A DNA stretch of 64,000 nt from Candidatus Palauibacter poriticola (lineage in GTDB: Bacteria; Gemmatimonadota; Gemmatimonadetes; Palauibacterales; Palauibacteraceae), in assembly GCA_012270965.1 (NCBI GenBank), contig JAAXHJ010000097.1, forward strand, positions 56,280 to 120,279, read 5' to 3'. The notes beneath the pieces were generated by a model that was given only the letters and a program-made list of their open reading frames with translations, searched no databases and had not been told where the DNA came from. How positions within the stretch are numbered: the stretch's first letter is position 1; each line of letters opens with the position of its first letter. The position numbers and the translations under genes were made by a program. Shown here in pieces: positions 7,412 to 15,550 of the stretch.

Positions 7412-10067
7412 CGCCGAACGCCTTCCATTCGGCGAGCGTGTTCAGCGCTTCGAGCGGCGTCATCCCGTCGAGGTCGAGCGCGGCCAGTTTCTCCAGCACC
7501 ACGCGGGCGGCCGCGACGTCGGCGCGCTCGGCGCCAGCGGTGGCGCCGGACGTCGCCGGGCCGTGCTCCGGGGCGGCGGGCGCGGCGGGGGCGGCCTCGA
7601 AGAGGGAGAGTTGCCCCATCCCCGCCTCGGCGAGCGCGGCTCCGCGGCCGCCGGCGCCCCACGGCCCGCTCTCGAGCAGGTGCAGGATGCGGGCGGCGCG
7701 CCCCACGACGTCGGCGGGCAGCCCGGCCAGCCGGGCGACGTGCACGCCGTAGGAACGGTCGGAGCCCTCCGGCTGCAGCCGGTAGAGGAAGACGATGTCC
7801 TGCCCGGTCTCTCGCACCGCGACGTTGAAGGCGGCCGCGCGGGGGAGCGACTCCGCGAGGCCGACGAGTTCGTGGTAATGCGTGGCAAACACCGTGCGCG
7901 CACCGAGTTCGTGCAGCCGCTCGGTCACCGCCCACGCGATCGAGAGACCGTCGTACGTCGACGTGCCCCGCCCGATCTCGTCGAGGAGGACGAGAGAGCG
8001 CTCGGTGGCGCCGTGCAGGATGGTCGCGGTTTCCGTCATCTCCACCATGAAGGTGCTCTGCCCCGCCGCGAGGTTGTCGCTCGCGCCCACGCGCGTGAAC
8101 ACCCGGTCACATACCCCGATGTGGGCCCGGCGGGCCGGGACAAAGGAACCGATGTGCGCCATGAGCGCGATGAGTCCCGCCTGGCGCAGGACGGTGGATT
8201 TGCCCGCCATGTTCGGGCCGGTGACGATGAGGGTCCGGCGCTCCTCGTCGAGCCGCATGTCGTTCGGGATGAAGGTATCTCTCGCGACCGCCGCCTCGAC
8301 CACCGGGTGCCGGCCCTCCTCGATGTCGAAGACGACGTCGTCGCTAAGCCGCGGGCGTACGTAGTCGGCGGCGGCGGCGACCTCGGCGAGACAGGCGAGG
8401 AAGTCGATCTCGGCCACGTGGGCGGCGGTCGCCTGGATCCGGCCCACTTCGGTGGCGACGGCGTCTCGCAGCGAGTGATAGAGCTGCGTCTCGAGCCGCG
8501 CGATCTCATCGTCGGCCCCCAGGACCTTCGCTTCCCACTCCTTGAGTTCCGGCGTGAGATATCGCTCGGCGTTGGTGAGGGTCTGCCTGCGGGTCCACTC
8601 CTCGGGCACGCGGTCGAGCTTCGAGCGCGTGACCTCGAGGTAGTACCCGAACACTTTGTTGAACCCGATCTTCAACGTGTTGATGCCGGTGCGCTCGCGC
8701 TCCCTCACCTGCATGCCGGCGATGAAGTCGACGGCGCTGCCGCGCAGGCCGCGCAGCTCGTCGAGTTCGGCGGAGAAGCCGTTCCGGATCACGCCCCCGT
8801 CCTTGAGGGCGTGGGGGGACTCGGGGTCGATGGCCTCCTCGATGCGGGCCGCCACGTCCCGCAGCGGATCGAAGCCGGAGCGAAGCTCGGCGAGACGGAC
8901 GGCCTCCAGCGGCGCGAGCGCGGCCGCCAGCCCGGGCAGCACGTCGAGCGAGAGGCCGAGGCCGAGGAGTTCGCGAGGCGCGGCCCGGCCGGTGGAGACG
9001 CGGGCGGCGAGCCGCTCCAGATCGCGGATCGGACGGAGCGCGCTTCGGATGCGCTCGCGCTCCTCCGTCCGCTCGACGAGTTCCTGCACCGCGTCGAGGC
9101 GGACCGCGATCTCGCCGCGGACGACGAGCGGGCGCAGCAGGCGCCGGCGCAGCAGGCGCGCCCCCATCGGCGTTCGCGTGCGGTCGATGAGGGCGAGGAG
9201 CGACGCCCCCTCGCCGGGGCGCAGCGGCTCCACGAGTTCGAGGTTCCGCCGGGTCATCTCGTCGAGGTACATGACACGCCCGGCTCGATCCACGCGTGGC
9301 GGCCGCAGGTGGTCGAGGCCGGCCGGCCGCACCTCGTCCAGGTAGCCGAGGAGGGCGCCGCTCGCCGCGAGAAGGAGCGGGTCGCGCGCGGGGTCGAGGC
9401 CGAAGCCGGTGGTGGAGGAGACCCCGAACCACTCCCGGAGCCGCTCGTCCCCGAGCGAAGCGTCGAAGCGCCAAGCGGGCCGTTGGGTCAGGTGCCAGGG
9501 TCCGGGCGGCGCCTCCGTCTCCTCGGGAATCACGATTTCGGCCGGATCGAGTCGCCCGAGTTCGTCGTCGAGATCCGCCGCCGCCACCTCGCGCAGCTCG
9601 AACTCGCCGGTCGAGAAGTCGACGGCGGCGAGCCCGAACGGGGCCTCCCCGGCGATCGCGACCACGTAGTTGTTGCGGCGCGCCGCGAGGAACCTGTCCT
9701 CGAGAACCGTGCCCGGAGTGATGATCTCGACCACGTCCCGCCGCACGATCCCCCGGGCCTCCGCCGGGTCCTCGAGCTGCTCGCAGATCGCCACGCGGCG
9801 GCCCATCTCGAGCAGGCGGGAGACATACTCGTTCACGGCCTTCACGGGGACGCCCGCGAGGGGAACGTCCCGCTTTCCGCCGTTGTTGCGCGCCGTGAGG
9901 GTGAGTCCCAGCAGGCCGCTCCCCTCCTCCGCGTCCTCAAAGAACATCTCGTAGAAGTCGCCGACCCGGAAGAAGAGGAGCGAATCGGGATGGCGCGACT
10001 TGATGTCCAGATACTGCCGGATGAGCGGCGGGTACGCCCGCGGGTCCAGGGTGGCCGCGGCCATCAT
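7404..10067 (-). CDS. mutS: DNA mismatch repair protein MutS
   Basis: MutS recognises mismatches and is an ATPase. The product is 887 residues, the normal MutS1 length. The mismatch-binding motif is FFRVGDFYEMFFEDA (the FYE wedge). The connector and clamp domains follow, then Walker A GPNMAGKST (about residue 617), Walker B DEIGRGTSTYDG (about 694) and the signature ATHYHEL. The open frame extends upstream to 10586, but ATG 10067 lies just after the SPOR gene stop and gives the family N-terminus. ATG 10064 is an equally possible start. No mutL is visible in the window. Confidence 0.96.
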   Translation of the reverse strand: MMAAATLDPRAYPPLIRQYLDIKSRHPDSLLFFRVGDFYEMFFEDAEEGSGLLGLTLTARNNGGKRDVPLAGVPVKAVNEYVSRLLEMGRRVAICEQLEDPAEARGIVRRDVVEIITPGTVLEDRFLAARRNNYVVAIAGEAPFGLAAVDFSTGEFELREVAAADLDDELGRLDPAEIVIPEETEAPPGPWHLTQRPAWRFDASLGDERLREWFGVSSTTGFGLDPARDPLLLAASGALLGYLDEVRPAGLDHLRPPRVDRAGRVMYLDEMTRRNLELVEPLRPGEGASLLALIDRTRTPMGARLLRRRLLRPLVVRGEIAVRLDAVQELVERTEERERIRSALRPIRDLERLAARVSTGRAAPRELLGLGLSLDVLPGLAAALAPLEAVRLAELRSGFDPLRDVAARIEEAIDPESPHALKDGGVIRNGFSAELDELRGLRGSAVDFIAGMQVRERERTGINTLKIGFNKVFGYYLEVTRSKLDRVPEEWTRRQTLTNAERYLTPELKEWEAKVLGADDEIARLETQLYHSLRDAVATEVGRIQATAAHVAEIDFLACLAEVAAAADYVRPRLSDDVVFDIEEGRHPVVEAAVARDTFIPNDMRLDEERRTLIVTGPNMAGKSTVLRQAGLIALMAHIGSFVPARRAHIGVCDRVFTRVGASDNLAAGQSTFMVEMTETATILHGATERSLVLLDEIGRGTSTYDGLSIAWAVTERLHELGARTVFATHYHELVGLAESLPRAAAFNVAVRETGQDIVFLYRLQPEGSDRSYGVHVARLAGLPADVVGRAARILHLLESGPWGAGGRGAALAEAGMGQLSLFEAAPAAPAAPEHGPATSGATAGAERADVAAARVVLEKLAALDLDGMTPLEALNTLAEWKAFGDA

Positions 10068-10071
10068 CGCC

Positions 10072-10974
10072 TCACGAGACGACGGGGATGACGGCGGGCT
10101 CGAAGCCCGCATCCCGGAGGCGGCGCACGAGGCTCTGCGCTGCTTCCCGACGGGCGAAGCGACCGAGCCGGACGCGGTGGAGTCCGTCATACTCGACGAC
10201 GCGGGAGAAGAAGCCGTCGGTCTCCAGCCGCCCCCGCATCTCCTCCGCCGGGTCCGGGCGCGAAAACGCCGCGATCTGTATCGCGAAACGCGGGGCGTCC
10301 GGCGCGCAGCCGAGCGCTGACGTGTCCGCGAGGCGCGCGGTTTCGGTGGCTCCGACGCGCCGGCCTTCGGCAGCCCCCCTCCGCCACGCCTCGCACGCCC
10401 GATCGAGCAGGCCCCGAGCCTCGAACGCGCGCCCCGTCCAGTACCAGGATTCGACGGTCTCGGCGCCCCCGGGATGGTCCGCCCGCAGGCGTTCGAGATC
10501 GGCCGCCGCGCGGGAAGGCTCGTCGAGCGCCAAGTCCAGGTGTGCGAGCCGCAGCCACGCTCTGGGTCCGTAGCGGGAGCCGCCATCCATGGCTACGGAG
10601 AGGAGTTCCGCGCGGGCGGAGTGCGGGTCGGCCAGGAGACGCGCCCGGAGGTACCGCGCGCGCAGGACTTCGCCGCGAGCCGCCTCTCGCGCCTCCGACG
10701 CGAGCCAGTTCTCGATCGCCTCCGCGGCGCCCTCGAGCCTCCCGGCCTCAATCCGTGCCTCGACGTGATCCAGATCCGCGGGAGTGGCGGCCTGCGCGGC
10801 CTGGGCAGCCTGCGCGGCGAAGGGGAGGGAGAAGCCCCACAGCGGCGCACCGGAGAGCAGCGCCAGCGCCCACCCGCGGCGGCTCCGCCCGGCCCACCCG
10901 CGGCGGCTCCGCCCGGCCCACCCGCGGCGGCTCCGCTGGCCGCGCCGTCCGCGGCCTCGGCCGCTCCGCGTCAT
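10072..10974 (-). CDS. SPOR-domain exported protein with TPR-like helices
   Basis: A 300-residue protein. The N-terminus is unusual: a very basic segment made of repeated RRGWAGRS units before a hydrophobic signal-like stretch (ALALLSGAPLWGFSLPFA) ending in AQAAQAAQA. The middle looks like helical repeats (ARLLADPHSARAELL, DLALDEPSRAAADLERL). The C-terminus is a SPOR domain (RFAIQIAAFSRPDPAEEMR to RVRLGRFARREAAQSLVRRL), which in known proteins binds denuded septal peptidoglycan. ATG 10974 overlaps the holA stop (ATGA). Confidence 0.85.
   Translation of the reverse strand: MTRSGRGRGRRGQRSRRGWAGRSRRGWAGRSRRGWALALLSGAPLWGFSLPFAAQAAQAAQAATPADLDHVEARIEAGRLEGAAEAIENWLASEAREAARGEVLRARYLRARLLADPHSARAELLSVAMDGGSRYGPRAWLRLAHLDLALDEPSRAAADLERLRADHPGGAETVESWYWTGRAFEARGLLDRACEAWRRGAAEGRRVGATETARLADTSALGCAPDAPRFAIQIAAFSRPDPAEEMRGRLETDGFFSRVVEYDGLHRVRLGRFARREAAQSLVRRLRDAGFEPAVIPVVS
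10871..10941. repeat. 24-bp in-frame tandem repeat x3
   Basis: Three head-to-tail copies of a 24-bp unit (two identical, the third one base shorter with a changed end) lie in the 5' part of the SPOR gene. They encode the RRGWAGRS repeats in the basic n-region of its signal sequence. Confidence 0.92.
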
Positions 10975-11981
10975 CTCCCGGCGCCCTTCGCCTGCCCCAG
11001 TTCGAGGAGCAGCTCGGCGAGAGCCGCGTGGTCTCCCCGCCCCGACTTGAGGTGTCTGTCGGCGCGGTGCAGCGCCCGCAGCGCGTGGTCGAGTTCGTGT
11101 ACGGTCCATGCCCTCGCCTGCTTCGCGTAGGTGTTCGCCTTCCAAGAGAGATAGCCGCGCCCGGTCTCCGACAGGGCGGCTCGCAAGCCGGCGAGTCCCA
11201 CGTCGAGGGCCAGACCAAGCAGAAGGTGGTGTTCCACAAGTCCGGCGACGAGCCCGACCCCCCGTTCCGATGTGAGCACGTTTTCCAACTCGCGCAAGGC
11301 GCCCCGGTAATCGCGCGAAGCGACGAGGTTGAGCCATCTCCAGCGATCTATCCGGTGCGTGCGGGGAACGATGTCGCGGATGTCCGCGTCGGTCCGGCGG
11401 TCGGCGGGGAGCGATGCGAGCTTCTCGAGTTCGGCGTCCAGCGTCGAGAGATCCGACCCGACGGCTCCCGCGATCCACTGGGCCGCCGGCGGCGATAGGT
11501 CGAGCTTCCAACGCGTCCGCGCCCGATGGTGGATCCAACCGGGGATCTCCGCCTCCCGCGGCGTCCTCCACTCCAGCGTGCGGCAAGCCTTCCGAAGGTC
11601 TCGGTAGAAGGCCGCACGCGACCCCTTCGGGATGCGCGCCGTGACGATCAGGGCGAGGTCGGCTGGCGGCGCGGCCGCGACCCGCTGCAAGACGGCGCGA
11701 GCCTTCGTCCGCAGTCGCTCGACGTCGCGCAGGTAGACGACGCGGCGTTCCGCCATCATGGGAGGCATGGCCAGGGTGGCGGCGAGCTGCTCTTCCGTCA
11801 CGTCTTCGGCCCGGAACTGGTCGTAGTTGAAGTCGCGCGTGGCCGGGTCGACGGCGGCCTCGACGAGTTGCTGCGCGGCTTCGTCGCGCAGGCGGATCGC
11901 GTCTCCGTGCAGGAACCAGGCGCCGGTCGGAGCGCCCTGGCCCAGGGCTCGCGAGAGCCGCGGGTCGAGGGGCGCGCTCAC
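10971..11981 (-). CDS. holA: DNA polymerase III delta subunit
   Basis: HolA is the clamp-loader subunit that opens the sliding clamp. From GTG 11981 the product is 336 residues, the family norm. Recognisable stretches are GAWFLHGDAIRLRDEA near the start, MMAERRVVYLRDVERL, and the C-terminal bundle (SWKANTYAKQARAWTVHELDHALRAL). The frame stays open upstream to 12173, but that part overlaps the anti-sigma gene. No strong Shine-Dalgarno is visible at 11981, so the start is moderately certain. Confidence 0.88.
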   Translation of the reverse strand: MSAPLDPRLSRALGQGAPTGAWFLHGDAIRLRDEAAQQLVEAAVDPATRDFNYDQFRAEDVTEEQLAATLAMPPMMAERRVVYLRDVERLRTKARAVLQRVAAAPPADLALIVTARIPKGSRAAFYRDLRKACRTLEWRTPREAEIPGWIHHRARTRWKLDLSPPAAQWIAGAVGSDLSTLDAELEKLASLPADRRTDADIRDIVPRTHRIDRWRWLNLVASRDYRGALRELENVLTSERGVGLVAGLVEHHLLLGLALDVGLAGLRAALSETGRGYLSWKANTYAKQARAWTVHELDHALRALHRADRHLKSGRGDHAALAELLLELGQAKGAGR

Positions 11982-12021
11982 GGCGGGGGTAGAGACCCGT
12001 GCCGCGGGCCGCGGCGATGGG

Positions 12022-12597
12022 TCAGCGAGACTCGTCGAGTTGGCCGGTGCGCCGCTCGACCGGCAGGACAATGGAGTCGCTCGTCGCGATCGGCACCGCG
12101 TACGAGGAACCGAACAGCCCGCCTCCGTCATCGAGCGCGGGAGCGAACGGTACGAGGAACGAGTCGGGCACATAGGGGTCGTCGGCGAACCGCCCCCCCC
12201 GACTCTCGGCCACCGTCTCCGTCGGTACGTCCGCCATCACCGGCGGAAGCTGAACTTCGACGAGCAGGGGCTGACTCCCGTTCGACACGCCGAGCGTGAA
12301 GAGGCCCGCCGACGCCACGGCGATGGCGGCGGCTCGGCCGACCTGGCCTCGCCAGGACCGCTTCGGAGACTCGTCCACGTGGTAGAGGCGGTGCTGCAGG
12401 CGGGGAAGGAAATCCGGAGAGGTGGTCACGCGAGGGAGAGCGCGCCATGCGGCGAGCCCGCGAGTCAGAACCCGCTGGTAGCGCCGGCACGACCCGCAAC
12501 CCTCCAGATGGGCGTCGAAACGACGGCGCTCGCCGGCGGCAAGCGTATCGTCAAGGTATTCGGTGTGTCGCTCGACAAACTCTTTGCAAACCATCAT
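12022..12597 (-). CDS. Zinc-finger anti-sigma factor, single membrane span
   Basis: From ATG 12597 the product has 191 residues. It begins MMVCKEFVERHTEYLDDTL and contains the zinc-finger anti-sigma motif HLEGCGSCRRY (HxxxCxxC). A single transmembrane segment follows (GRAAAIAVASAGLFTLGV), then an extracytoplasmic tail. Its position directly after an ECF sigma gene makes it the likely membrane-bound inhibitor of that sigma factor. A TTG overlapping the sigma stop (12690) could extend the N-terminus, but the zinc-finger family usually starts near the chosen site. Confidence 0.85.
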   Translation of the reverse strand: MMVCKEFVERHTEYLDDTLAAGERRRFDAHLEGCGSCRRYQRVLTRGLAAWRALPRVTTSPDFLPRLQHRLYHVDESPKRSWRGQVGRAAAIAVASAGLFTLGVSNGSQPLLVEVQLPPVMADVPTETVAESRGGRFADDPYVPDSFLVPFAPALDDGGGLFGSSYAVPIATSDSIVLPVERRTGQLDESR

Positions 12598-12686
12598 TGC
12601 ACCATCACGAAGAACGTCCATCCGGCCTCTACTCCGAATTGCGTGCAGGGTTCCTCCCGGGGGCCCGGCCGTGCGGGCCCCGGGGT

Positions 12687-13343
12687 TCAATCGAGCATCG
12701 GGGCGATAATGCGGGCGAACCGGTTCCGCGCCCGATTGAGGCGCGACTTGACGGTGCCCAGCGTCACTCCCGTGATCTCCGAAATCTCCTCGTAGCTCTT
12801 CCCTTCCAGTTCGCGCAGCACGAATACGACACGGTGATGCTCGGGAAGTTCCGCAACCGCGGCTTCGACCTGTTCGCGCACGCGCCGCTTGCGGAAAAGA
12901 TCGTCGGGCCGGTAGGCCGTATCCTCGAATTCAAGCGGCCGGTGGTCGGCTTCCCAACTCTTCCGGAGCGAATGGAAGAGCACCAGCGGGTTGCGCGCCC
13001 GGTTCCGCAATTCGTTCTTCGCCAAGTTGCTGGCGATCGTATAGATCCAAGTTGAGAACTTCCGCCCGGGATCGAACCGGTGGAGGTGCCGGTAGACGCG
13101 CACGAAGGTCTCCTGCACGAGATCCTCGGCACGGTCCCGGTCTCCGATGGTGCGGTAGATGAAGTTCAGGAGGCGGTCCTGATAGCGGTCGGCGATCTCG
13201 TTGAACGCGAAGCGCTGGCCCCTCAGGTAGTGGGTGACGAGTTCGGCATCGTCGAGGCGCTTCAACTCCCCGCGCCCAAGCGATGCCATCCCGTCCGGCG
13301 GCGCGTATTGACTCGTGACTTCGAGGTCCGGCTTCGTGTCCAT
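12687..13343 (-). CDS. ECF sigma-70 family RNA polymerase sigma factor (RpoE-like)
   Basis: A 218-residue extracytoplasmic-function sigma factor. Region 2 includes NEIADRYQDRLLNFIYRTIG and AEDLVQETFVRVYRHL. Region 4 includes LPEHHRVVFVLRELEGKSY and the HTH YEEISEITGVTLGTVKSRL. ATG 13343 has GGGAG five bases upstream and is preferred over the longer open frame starting at 13427. It heads a tight minus-strand run that includes its anti-sigma factor, holA, SPOR protein, mutS, TonB-domain protein, ddl and rhomboid. Confidence 0.93.
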   Translation of the reverse strand: MDTKPDLEVTSQYAPPDGMASLGRGELKRLDDAELVTHYLRGQRFAFNEIADRYQDRLLNFIYRTIGDRDRAEDLVQETFVRVYRHLHRFDPGRKFSTWIYTIASNLAKNELRNRARNPLVLFHSLRKSWEADHRPLEFEDTAYRPDDLFRKRRVREQVEAAVAELPEHHRVVFVLRELEGKSYEEISEITGVTLGTVKSRLNRARNRFARIIAPMLD

Positions 13344-13433
13344 GCCGCTCCCTTGCTCCGCGTCGCTCCTCAGAGGGGCCCCGCCGGGCGCTTCACCGCT
13401 CCCGGCGCCGGCGCGGGGTCTGGCCACGGGCCC

Positions 13434-14135
13434 TTAAACCCCGCCGCCGCCGATTCGATCCATCCGGCGGGCGACCCAGCGCGCCGCGAGGGTCAGCGCG
13501 CAGATCGTCTTGCCGTCGCCGATCTCCCCCGCATCGATCATCTCGATGGTACGGCGCAGCGGCACCCGATGCACATCCATGAACTCGCTCGCCTCATGAC
13601 TCGTCTCCCCGGCCTCCAAGTCCCACGCCGCGAACAGGTGAATGACCTCGTCCGTGAAACCCGGCGTCGTTCGTACCGAGGCCAGCCGCTCCAAGCGTCC
13701 GGCACGCAGCCCCGCCTCCTCTTCCAGTTCCCGGAGAGCGCACGCCTCGGGGGGCTCGCCGGGCTCCAGGTTCCCGGCCGGCACCTCCCAGATGTATCCC
13801 TCGGCGGCGTACCTGTACTGACGCACCAGCGTGACGATGGGCTCGCGCGGAGAGGTGCCGGCGGCCTCGCCGGGAGGGTCGGGAACGTCCAGCGCGACCA
13901 CGGCGGCGGCGCCGGGATGGCGGATCAGTTCGAGCCGTCCGATGGATCCGTCCGGAAACCGCACCCGATCCACATCGACGTGGATCCTGCGGCCGGAGTA
14001 GACGCGCTCTCCGTCGATGCGGCCCACCGAACCGCCGCGCCGGGCTCCCCGCCTGGCACCCTCGTGCGCGCCGGCGCGCCCGGCACCTTCGCGCGCACCG
14101 CCGGTCACGGTGCGGCCGCGACGCGGGCCGGACAT
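13434..14135 (-). CDS. Nudix hydrolase, ADP-ribose pyrophosphatase-like
   Basis: The Nudix box is complete: GNLEPGEPPEACALRELEEE followed by AGL, matching GX5EX7REUXEEXGU. Upstream the YIWEVPAG stretch and the surrounding VTLVRQYRYAAEGY are typical of NudF/ADP-ribose pyrophosphatases, which split ADP-ribose to AMP and ribose phosphate. The N-terminal 35 residues are a low-complexity Arg/Gly-rich stretch that overlaps the 35-bp repeat, so translation may really start at an in-frame GTG near 14030. Substrate specificity is inferred from family resemblance only. Confidence 0.85.
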   Translation of the reverse strand: MSGPRRGRTVTGGAREGAGRAGAHEGARRGARRGGSVGRIDGERVYSGRRIHVDVDRVRFPDGSIGRLELIRHPGAAAVVALDVPDPPGEAAGTSPREPIVTLVRQYRYAAEGYIWEVPAGNLEPGEPPEACALRELEEEAGLRAGRLERLASVRTTPGFTDEVIHLFAAWDLEAGETSHEASEFMDVHRVPLRRTIEMIDAGEIGDGKTICALTLAARWVARRMDRIGGGGV

Positions 14136-14206
14136 TTCGTCACGGTGCGATCACGATATGGGCCGGACATCCCGTCACGGTGGGGTCACGATGCGGGCCG
14201 GACATC
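14123..14206. repeat. 35-bp tandem repeat, about 2.4 copies
   Basis: The core GCGGGCCGGACAT recurs at 14123, 14158 (variant ATGGGCCGGACAT) and 14193, exactly 35 bp apart. Each of the first two is followed by a conserved CCGTCACGGTG-like part. The array lies across the 5' end of the Nudix ORF and the 3' end of the M16 gene. Confidence 0.85.
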
Positions 14207-15550
14207 CACGGGCCCGAGGCCGTTCAGCGTGGGCGCGGCCGTCGCCGCGTCACCCACGGCGAGGAGCGTGAGGCGGCCGGGATCGAGGTATGTGCGGCAA
14301 ACCTCCCGCACCTCGTCGGGGGTCACGGCCTCGATGCGGGAGCGGTACGTCTCCCAGTAGTCGTCGGCGAGGCCGAAAACGCGCTGACGGCTCACCTTTC
14401 CGCAGATCTGTACGGCGGTCTCGAACTGGAGCGGGAGGGAGAGCGTGAGGGCGTTGCGGGCCAGCTTCATTTCGTCGGCGGTGACGGGTGTCGTGCGCAT
14501 CGTCTCGATCTCGCGCAGGATCTCCTCGAACGCGGGTCCGGTGCGGGCGGTCTCGACGGCCGTGCGCGCGATGAACGGTCCCGCGCCGCGACGGAACCGG
14601 AAACTCGATCTCGCCCCGTAGGTCCACCCCTTGTCCTCGCGCAGGTTGAGGTTGATCCGGGAGTTGAAGAGGCCGCCCAGGATCGCGTTGGCCACGATGA
14701 TCGCGTGATGGTCCTCGGTGTTGTAGGGCACGCCCACCGTCGCCACGCGAATCTCGCTTTGGGCGCTGCCGGGACGGTCGATGAGGATGAGGTCGTTCGC
14801 CCTGGCCTCCGGCGTTGCGGGGGGCGGAACCCGGGTCGTCTCGCCGCTCCAGGCACCAAAACTCGCCTCCGCCGAGGACATGAGACGGTCGCGGTCGAGG
14901 TCGCCGCACGCGATGAGGAGGGCGCCCCCGGGGCGATAGCGCGCGTCGTGGAACTCCCGCACCGCGTCCGGGCCGATCTCCGACACGGTGGCGGCGGTGC
15001 CGGCGGCGGGCCGGCCGTACAGGCGGTCGCCGTAGAGTTCGGCGATGGTGGCGAGAGCCGCGACGGTCGCCGGATCGTCCGCCTGGCGTTCGATCTCGTC
15101 GATGCGCTCGCGCCGGATGCGTTCGACTTCGTGCTCCGGAAACTCGGAATCGAGGATGGTGGCGGCGAGGAACTCGAGCGCCTCCTCGAACACCTCCGAC
15201 AGGAAGTGCATCGAGACGGCCCCGACGGCGTAGCCGGCCGTGGCGCGGTAGCCGACGCCGAGGCGGTCGAGCCAGCGTGCCATCGCCATGGCATCCCGGC
15301 CCGGGGTGCCGGCGGTGAGGAGCCGGGCGGTCAGCTCGCCGAGACCGCCGAGTCGCGGCGGTTCGGCGCCCGCGCCGCACTCGAAGACGAGGTGGAGCGA
15401 CACCTCGGGCAGACCGCGTCGCTCGGCGTGTTCGACGCGGAGGCCGTTGGGGAGCGCGTGCCGCTCGAAGCGCGGGAGCGCGAGCGCGCGGGGAGCGGCC
15501 GGCGGCGGCCGCACGGCACGGTCAGGGCTCGGGGCTCGGGGGTTCGTCAC
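14186..15550 (-). CDS. M16 family peptidase-like protein, non-catalytic partner
   Basis: From GTG 15550 the product is 454 residues with the M16 two-domain fold (RHALPNGLRVEHAERRGLPE at the start; DKGWTYGARSSFRF; ARNALTLSLPLQFETAVQI). The position where active M16 enzymes have HxxEH reads LGGLGELTARLL, so the zinc site is absent. The start overlaps the stop of the catalytic M16 gene (GTGA). This matches known two-gene M16 pairs in which one subunit is catalytic and the other only structural. Confidence 0.9.
   Translation of the reverse strand: MTNPRAPSPDRAVRPPPAAPRALALPRFERHALPNGLRVEHAERRGLPEVSLHLVFECGAGAEPPRLGGLGELTARLLTAGTPGRDAMAMARWLDRLGVGYRATAGYAVGAVSMHFLSEVFEEALEFLAATILDSEFPEHEVERIRRERIDEIERQADDPATVAALATIAELYGDRLYGRPAAGTAATVSEIGPDAVREFHDARYRPGGALLIACGDLDRDRLMSSAEASFGAWSGETTRVPPPATPEARANDLILIDRPGSAQSEIRVATVGVPYNTEDHHAIIVANAILGGLFNSRINLNLREDKGWTYGARSSFRFRRGAGPFIARTAVETARTGPAFEEILREIETMRTTPVTADEMKLARNALTLSLPLQFETAVQICGKVSRQRVFGLADDYWETYRSRIEAVTPDEVREVCRTYLDPGRLTLLAVGDAATAAPTLNGLGPVDVRPAS

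Noticed and set aside
7323..10091. A plus-strand open frame of 922 codons opposite mutS
   Set aside because: Antisense shadow; mutS motifs are complete on the minus strand and this frame shows no family signature.
14123..14206. 35-bp repeats as a CRISPR array
   Set aside because: No unique spacers between copies, and only about 2.4 units.
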